Shown: positions 58,704 to 64,000 of the stretch, piece by piece
How the letters are laid out: each line of letters starts with the position of its first letter
Numbering within the stretch: the first letter of the stretch is position 1
Source of the DNA: Eudorina sp. 2006-703-Eu-15
Taxonomy: Eukaryota > Chlorophyta > Chlorophyceae > Chlamydomonadales > Volvocaceae
Assembly (NCBI GenBank): GCA_003117195.1
Contig: BDSI01000054.1
Location: 1 to 64,000 of the forward strand
Direction: 5' to 3'
DNA length: 64,000 nucleotides
Program-made: the position numbers and the translations under genes
Notes under the pieces: generated by a model
The model's database searches: none
Seen by the model: only the letters and a program-made list of their open reading frames with translations
Told to the model about the DNA's origin: nothing

Positions 58704-61700
58704 CACAAGGTCTGATACCTGGGCTCAATGATGGAAGACGGCCATGACCTAATGTGGCGCCTCCCTGCTACTACGCATCTCCGCTCTTGCCGTGCGTGCT
58801 TCCGTCGATCCATCCGTAGGTGCCGGGGGTACGCGGGCCCCCTGTCGGCCGCGGTGTACCTGCCCTTGCTGGCCGCGGACGTCACCCCCGAGAATCCGGC
58901 AGCGGGGCGCGGTCTAAGGGTGGCCTCGCAACGCCCGGCGGCCGCGACGGCACCGCACGCAGGCACTGCCGGCAACCTGCTGTTGAGGGATCACGGGCCC
59001 CAGATAGCCGCTGCGCGCGCCCAACTGCAGGTGCGTGGGCCGTATTGTACGGACGGGCGGGCAGTGTGAGGTTTCCTATTTAGTTGCGAGGCCAGGCTCA
59101 GCGGTAGACGGTTGCCTGCGCAGGCCGGGAGTCGAACGTCCCCGCAGTGCTCTATCCATCCGTCAGACCTGCCGGACACATACGGCACATACACGCCCCG
59201 CTGCGAAGGGCTGGTGAATGGAATAGAACGTCGCAGAGGAGCCCCAGAAACGGAGTCGCCCGAGCACAATGCACGAGCGAGAAGCTCACCCAGGGAGCAG
59301 GGACGTTCGGTGCTAGTTCGATGATCGATGTGTATCGATGTCACAGTGAAGAGTGAGCCTCGCGGGTCATCGGTACGATGAACGGACGAAAAATAAAATA
59401 ACGAATGCAGCGGGAACCCTACACAAAAGATCATCACTGGCGACGCGACTGTCAGGAAGAGTTTGCGAATGCGGCCGCGATCCCTTCCTCAGACGCACAC
59501 ATCCACGCCACCCCGCATCGATCTGGCTCACGTCAATGTCCAGGACGGGCTGGACGGCAACTATCACGCCTCTTCCATCCTTCCTGCAACCCAGGCCCTC
59601 TTCGACAGCATGGAGGCGCTGCGCACCAGCCCCGGGGGCGGTGGCGGCGGCGGTGGCGGCGGCGGCGCGAGCGCGGCCGACACTCCGCCTCCGAGGAGCT
59701 GCTCCCTGCGGTTGATGTTGTTCGCGGAGCGCACCGCGGACCCCCAGCTGGGCGGCATCATGCCCACCAACGCGCTGCGCAACGCGGCGGGGCTGGCGGC
59801 ACAGACGCCCCTCGCGGCCATGTTGGATGCGGACCTAGGGCTGAGTGCCTCCTTCAATCACCTCGTCGCCAACTCGAGCTGGTCGGTGGCTGGGGTCGCA
59901 GCGGTAGTGTGCTTCGTCCCCTGTCTCGATCGTGGTGGAGGGGTGGGGGCCCTTGTAGGTGAAAGGCCGCACGTACCAAGGGGAAATGAATATAAAGGAG
60001 GTACGGTGGTGCCGTGATGTGCTGTATGTGGTGTTCGTCCTGCACGCGCAGGGTGGCCGCTGTGCTGCGTGAGGCGACCGCGTCGCGACCCGCGCTGTGC
60101 GTGCTGCCCGCCTGGGAGGCCAACCCCAAGCTCGACAACGCGACTGCGACCCAAGTCAGCGAGATGGCGCTGGCAGGTGAGTGCGCAGTGGGGGAGCAAC
60201 GAAGTACCGTAAGGTTGTCCCCTGCCACGAATACCAGGTACGGGTTTCATGTGTGGACGATGCGAGGCTTCCTCACGCACTGCACATACGGTACGTACAG
60301 TCAAACAAACGCACAACGTTCATTCATTCATACACATGGTGCGTGGCAGTCATGTGTTGTGCTCTCAGCCGCGGAGCATGTTGAGGCCTGTGCGCCGTAC
60401 TGTACTGCATTGGTTAGTCACGCGGTACTACTTCGGGCTGAACCAGAACACTGCCACCAGCAGGCCGCCTACCGTCACCCTGCGCGCTGGGATGGGCATG
60501 GCGCCGCCGCAACACCTTCCTTCCTTCGCACGCATAGCCTCCTCTCTCGATCGCTCGCCGAAGGATTGTCCTCTTTCTTACCATGCTTTCGGGGCTTTCG
60601 CTGAAAAGAGAAAAGCGAAAAGCATCCCGGCCCGGCGGGTTCGTTGCGTGTGGTGTGCGACTGTGCGTGCATACGGTTACTGCACGCAGGCCCCAAGTCG
60701 AAAGTGAGTGCCCTGTGGCGAAACACGACGCTCCAGGTGTTCCAAGCAGACCGGTGCTGGCCGTGCCACAGACCTATCAACCACGCGCACTGGACGAGCG
60801 CCAAAGTGCCGTACCCCGTGCAATTCAAGCGGCAGTTCGAGCCCTGGGGGATTCTGTCACGGTGGGAACGAGCGAGAGCGCCCTAGATAGATACGTGCGG
60901 AAGGGGTGGCACGTGCTGTCTGGGATTCTACTTCTGTTTGTTACTACATGCGACCGAGCAACTGTTTATTGAAGGTTGTGGAAACTTGGACAGGGGTAGG
61001 TGGCACAGGGAACATGACGTACGGCTGCGGCGGCATGCAGGTGGCTCGCCCACCAATGGCAAAAATGTAGAATGACTTCGTACTGGGAGGGGCCGCCAGG
61101 TCTCGCGGCGACGCCGGCACGTAGTGCGTGGCTGCTGATCCATATCCAGATCGTATCTAGATCAGCTGCTGCTAGATAGATCTAGCGGTGTCATCACGCA
61201 TTGGGCATGGCCCCTTAACCCGAATGAGTGCCGCTCCTGCTGTGCTGATTTCCTTGATTCCGTGCAGTGCCTTGAGTGCGAAGGACCTGGCTGCAACCCT
61301 TCCCATGACAATGGGAGTCCGATTGACCAATCGCTCATACCGTACATCAATCGTCGACAGTGTCCACGAAAACCTTATTAGCCCGACCCGCTGTTGCCTG
61401 CTCGCCCTCCCTTACTTTCCGGGCTTGGATTTTTGTCCCTGTCGCTCTGCTGGCTGGGGCAAACCCTGCTCTTGGGTCGCGGGACTTCCTTGCCGGGTGC
61501 CTTCGTCCATTTCAGGTTTGCAGACCCGGGCTATGACGAGGTGAGCTGACGGCCCGGCCCGTGACTCGGAGCGACCACGTGCGTGACGAGCCGCCTTGCT
61601 TCTTCGTATAACGAATCAAATGAAGATGAAAGTAATAGAATAAGATGAAAGTAATAGAATAAATTATTGATGAAAAAAATAAAAATAATGGGAAATTTAT

Positions 61701-63044
61701 TTTCTTGCGCGCCGGCGTTTTCACAAACCGACGGACGGACGGACGGACGGACTCTTAATTATCTTACGGTTTAAAAACAGCAGTCCGAGCCTCATCACCG
61801 ACAACTCCACTTTTTCGGGTCGCCGTACGTGCCCCACAATACCATGCATCTTTGCTTTGGTCCGCAGCGCTTTCGCGGCTGGTTGAGCGACAAAATGCAG
61901 CATGTGGAGTCGCTGGCTCGACTCAAGCGCTTCCGGTTCGTAGTCCTGCCGGACGCCTGGCTGGTGCATCGGCCTCACGTGGAGGTGGCCATCTCGCGGC
62001 TGCAGCGCAAGGAACAGTGCCTGTTAAAACACGCTCGTGCGGCGGCGGACTGCAAGGAGACCGACCATCATGCCGATTTCAACAACTTGATGAAGGCAAG
62101 TTGGCGGACATGAGGGACATGTTATAGCAGGTTTTGGGAAGGGGTCCACGTCGTCTTGCCTGCTTGCCGTTCCTCGCTTGTGGTGGGTACGCGTTCGTTC
62201 GCACTTACGGGAACTGAAGAGCCCATCGCCGGCTGTGATTATGATACGATACATCGGATGAGGCGCCTACCAGCTATTTAGGCACCCGGTCGGGGGTACG
62301 GGTCCACCGTGTAACGGTTACAAGACATCGGACCGATGAACGTCGCGCATAGATATCTCAAACGAAAGACTTTGATTGTCCGAAAGATGCAGAGGGAACT
62401 GCATGGCAAAATCGGACTGGCGGCCGGATTAGTAATGTTGCGCCCAACGAACCACACCTACTTGTACCCTTTTTCATTAACTTCGTTTTTTGGAAATAAT
62501 CCATATTCATCTAGAATCTTCTGTCATTTCCTCACTCAACCGTGGCACCATGTAACAAGCAAGCATGTAACACGCCCTGTTCACTCCTGTCATTGGCCGA
62601 TAAATGACAATAACTGGAAGATAATAGTGTAAATATTATTAAACTCAATTGAGATATTGTGAGGGGCCGCTGGTTTTTAAAGGGCCGCCAGGGCCGGGTT
62701 ACTCTTAGAGCGCCGGCCCCGAAGACCTGTTTTTGTTTACCTATATCTTCTATCCACCACCGCCTGCGCAGCAAATTTGACATGCCAATACATGCGGTAT
62801 GCGTGACATTTGCTGATTGCTTCCGCATGCGTGCGTGCAGGTCGTCCGGCTCCGGGACGGTCGTTCAGCCGCGGCTCACACGCACTACAAAACGTACGTG
62901 GGCGCGCTCATGCGCGCGGAGCGGTCGGCGCTTGGGAAGGCCGACGGAGGCGGCTACACGCCCCAACTCAACCGACAGCTGCGGCACTGCCGCGAGGTGC
63001 TGCCTTGGTGGCGGCAATCAGCAGGAGTTCTGGTAATGAGTTAG
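54683..63044 (+). CDS. GT49 (LARGE/B4GAT1-like) glycosyltransferase, copy B, intact, 590 aa
   Basis: Exons: 54683-54762, 54911-55015, 55309-55542, 58820-59030, 59493-59881, 60052-60176, 60690-60861, 61516-61540, 61868-62095 and 62841-63044; 1,773 bases including the stop, every phase agreeing. Exon 1 gives a type II anchor (VVIIASSLLWGFLLTMV), predicting a Golgi membrane enzyme with a luminal catalytic domain. Family features: PLTIFTMASLDRL (about residue 128), AAVYLPLLAADVTP, MPTNALRNAAG then LDADLG (DxD, about 322-324, metal/nucleotide-sugar binding), CVLPAWEANP, CHRPINHAHW, FEPWGIL, GYDE|RFRGW and FVVLPDAWLVHRPH. An 11-Gly run sits before the DxD. Animal GT49 enzymes transfer glucuronic acid or xylose; the algal substrate is unknown. 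Intron 9 begins with GC (AAG|gcaagt). Intron 3 (3.3 kb) is full of LINE debris. Confidence 0.88.
55771..56160 (-). mobile_element. LINE 3' fragment, family 1: C-terminal zinc knuckle plus 3' UTR
   Basis: Minus frame 56158-55919 reads RVPREQRICRCCGAEGQVED then EKHVLLCCPVYDNIRAEEGF and ends WAHRNSIVPFGR-stop. The Cys-x2-Cys ... His-x4-Cys pattern next to CP-x-YD is typical of the C-terminus of LINE reverse transcriptases. Below it, 55771-55893 is 3' UTR. It lies in intron 3 of GT49 copy B, antisense to the gene, and is 5'-truncated. Confidence 0.75.
56165..56300 (-). mobile_element. Second copy of the LINE family 1 3' UTR
   Basis: Matches 55771-55893 closely (tggttgggggtgcat, ccgtac, cgcctaaaagcacg). 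It holds only 3' UTR and directly abuts the first copy, so it is either a second, severely truncated insertion or a partial duplication. Confidence 0.7.
56526..56580 (-). repeat. Dispersed short repeat, third tail class
   Basis: Minus strand reads ccggtaacacccacggggtc then cgctgtaacaccattattaac. The tail differs from both CATT and ATCCTTAA classes. Confidence 0.7.
56604..57937 (-). mobile_element. LINE fragment, family 2, with (CA)n 3' tail and broken ORF
   Basis: On the minus strand: a C-terminal coding remnant (about 57937-57294), 3' UTR, a hairpin (56691-56712) and a CA tail (56604-56622). Coding includes CGCGGYGGAGPHPCSPRAHH then FWACPVAQAVI, a Cys/His motif, and VWDIIALAALTAMERAR. The conserved WAIKWEREHKETLW part lies in a different frame from VDGVPLPSN, so a frameshift separates them and the copy is dead. 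The 5' end is lost and abuts the tail of the next element. Confidence 0.75.
57938..58655 (-). mobile_element. LINE fragment, family 2, second copy, 3' UTR only
   Basis: Shares with the preceding element the 3'-terminal block around 58030-58100 (agaccgccgaagcact, a G-rich stem, ggggcgtgaggggcc) and ends in its own (CA)n tail at 57938-57975. The body (58286-58560) resembles 53527-53880. No coding frame remains. Confidence 0.7.
58656..58700. repeat. (GT)n microsatellite
   Basis: Forty-five bases of GT at the upper edge of the LINE array in GT49 copy B intron 3; possibly the 3' tail of a third, now fully truncated family 2 insertion. Confidence 0.9.
61621..61695. repeat. AT-rich tract with a direct repeat, GT49 copy B intron 8
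   Basis: Two copies of agatgaaagtaatagaataa followed by an A-rich run. Not present at the same place in copy A. Confidence 0.8.
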
Positions 63045-64000
63045 CAGCAGAGAAGAACTAGAGACGGGGCCAGGAGGGGGATGCGGGTGCCACGGCGGGA
63101 CACGAAGCGACACGAGAGCGGCTGGGAGGCGAGCGCGCACGATTTCACCTGCTGCATGGCATACAGCTGCCGCCGGCGGATGAACGGACTCCCGGGGGGC
63201 CCGACGGATAATCGATCCCGATTGGAGCGAGTGCATCCGCTGCTGTATGCAGTATGCATGCAACATTCACACTCAGGGGCGGCCAAGACCTGCAGCCTAG
63301 CTAGGCTCGGGGTACCTCCAGCAGGGCGGGTATTCATTCGTTACTGCCACTGCCACCATCATTGAAACGCTATCGAATCATTGCGTGGGATGGAGTGAGA
63401 ATCCGTGTGGGTCAAACCCGCACGATCCGCGCCACCCGCCCGTTGCGGCTGATGGTGGAAAAGCGGATGCATGCATTACCGTACTGCCTCTTGAAACATG
63501 AGATATATATTTTTAGGTATTTAGGGCCTTGCGAAGCTCGAAAACAATTGCCGGGGGTTGCCTCGTAACGCAAGGGTTATGTTGGCAGCCTCGCAAATAG
63601 TTTTCGCAGAGTACTGCTGCGGGCGCGCCGACAGGGCGTGCTATGTTCGTTGTTCGTTTGCTGAGAATCCGTTAGAACCGGTTTATGCGGTTATGAACGG
63701 AACGCAGGGTCAACGGTGTAAAGGGATGGCCGGACCTCCAGACAGTGCGACGGTCTCTGTTGTAGGCTGTGATCGGTACCGTATGTACGGTATGTACGAC
63801 ATCGCGGGGTCCAATAATGCAACACGAATCGTGTATTCCCCTGCCTCCTTACGCGACCAGTTGTCTGAGACATAGGTTGTCTTGACACCGCACGGGACAA
63901 CCCGTCCCGCCGCAACGTGCTCGGAACGACCCGAGGGACGCCGCCGGTGCGGTGCCTTAATACGGCGGAAAGGTATCCACCAAGCCTGTTTTTGTGCCAC
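63045..64000. other. 3' flank of GT49 copy B
   Basis: Candidate poly(A) motif TGTAA at 63717-63721. A minus-strand frame running from the window edge (64000) to 63710 shows no recognised family and is not called. Nothing else supported. Confidence 0.4.

Noticed and set aside
63710..64000. Partial minus-strand gene at the right edge
   Set aside because: Open to the edge but short, without a domain, a splice site or a start context; not enough to call.

Overview
The window is nuclear DNA of an intron-rich, GC-rich eukaryote. Short GC-rich exons, many phase-0 introns, TGTAA-type polyadenylation motifs, abundant CA/TG microsatellites and LINE-like fragments with microsatellite tails together suggest a chlorophycean (volvocine/Chlamydomonas-type) green alga. 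This placement is inferred; no marker gene is present. No rRNA, tRNA or CRISPR array was recognised.

Layout: (1) 1-1648 is a 15-bp minisatellite. (2) 1846-10418, plus strand, holds two blocks of spliced fasciclin (FAS1) coding sequence: block 1 (1846-4233) and block 2 (8413-10418), with a Pro/Ala-rich candidate linker at 7596-7791. They are either one two-domain secreted or cell-wall adhesion protein or two adjacent genes. (3) 11743-45376, minus strand, is one giant gene. I could join 71 exons with consistent intron phases into 13,725 coding bases, about 4,574 residues: an N-terminal MSP/ASH-type beta-sandwich domain, a low-complexity region, then thousands of residues of coiled coil. A basal-body or flagellar scaffold is the most natural inference. 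(4) 47202-63044, plus strand, is a tandem duplication of a GT49 (LARGE/B4GAT1-like) type II membrane glycosyltransferase. Copy B (54683-63044) joins into an intact 590-residue frame; copy A (47202-52116) carries a one-base frame break in exon 3 and a 5-base insertion near exon 5, so it is probably a pseudogene. Copy B intron 3 is loaded with minus-strand, 5'-truncated LINE fragments.

The FAS1 block 2 and the giant gene converge (3' ends 10418 and 11743). The giant gene and GT49 copy A diverge from a 1.8-kb intergenic region. A dispersed short repeat, ending in GGGGTCCGCTGTAAC plus a variable simple-sequence tail, occurs at least 13 times on both strands, mostly in introns and intergenic DNA. 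All exon borders are read by eye from splice consensus, phase continuity, coiled-coil or domain continuity and, for GT49, paralogue comparison; no transcript evidence was available.
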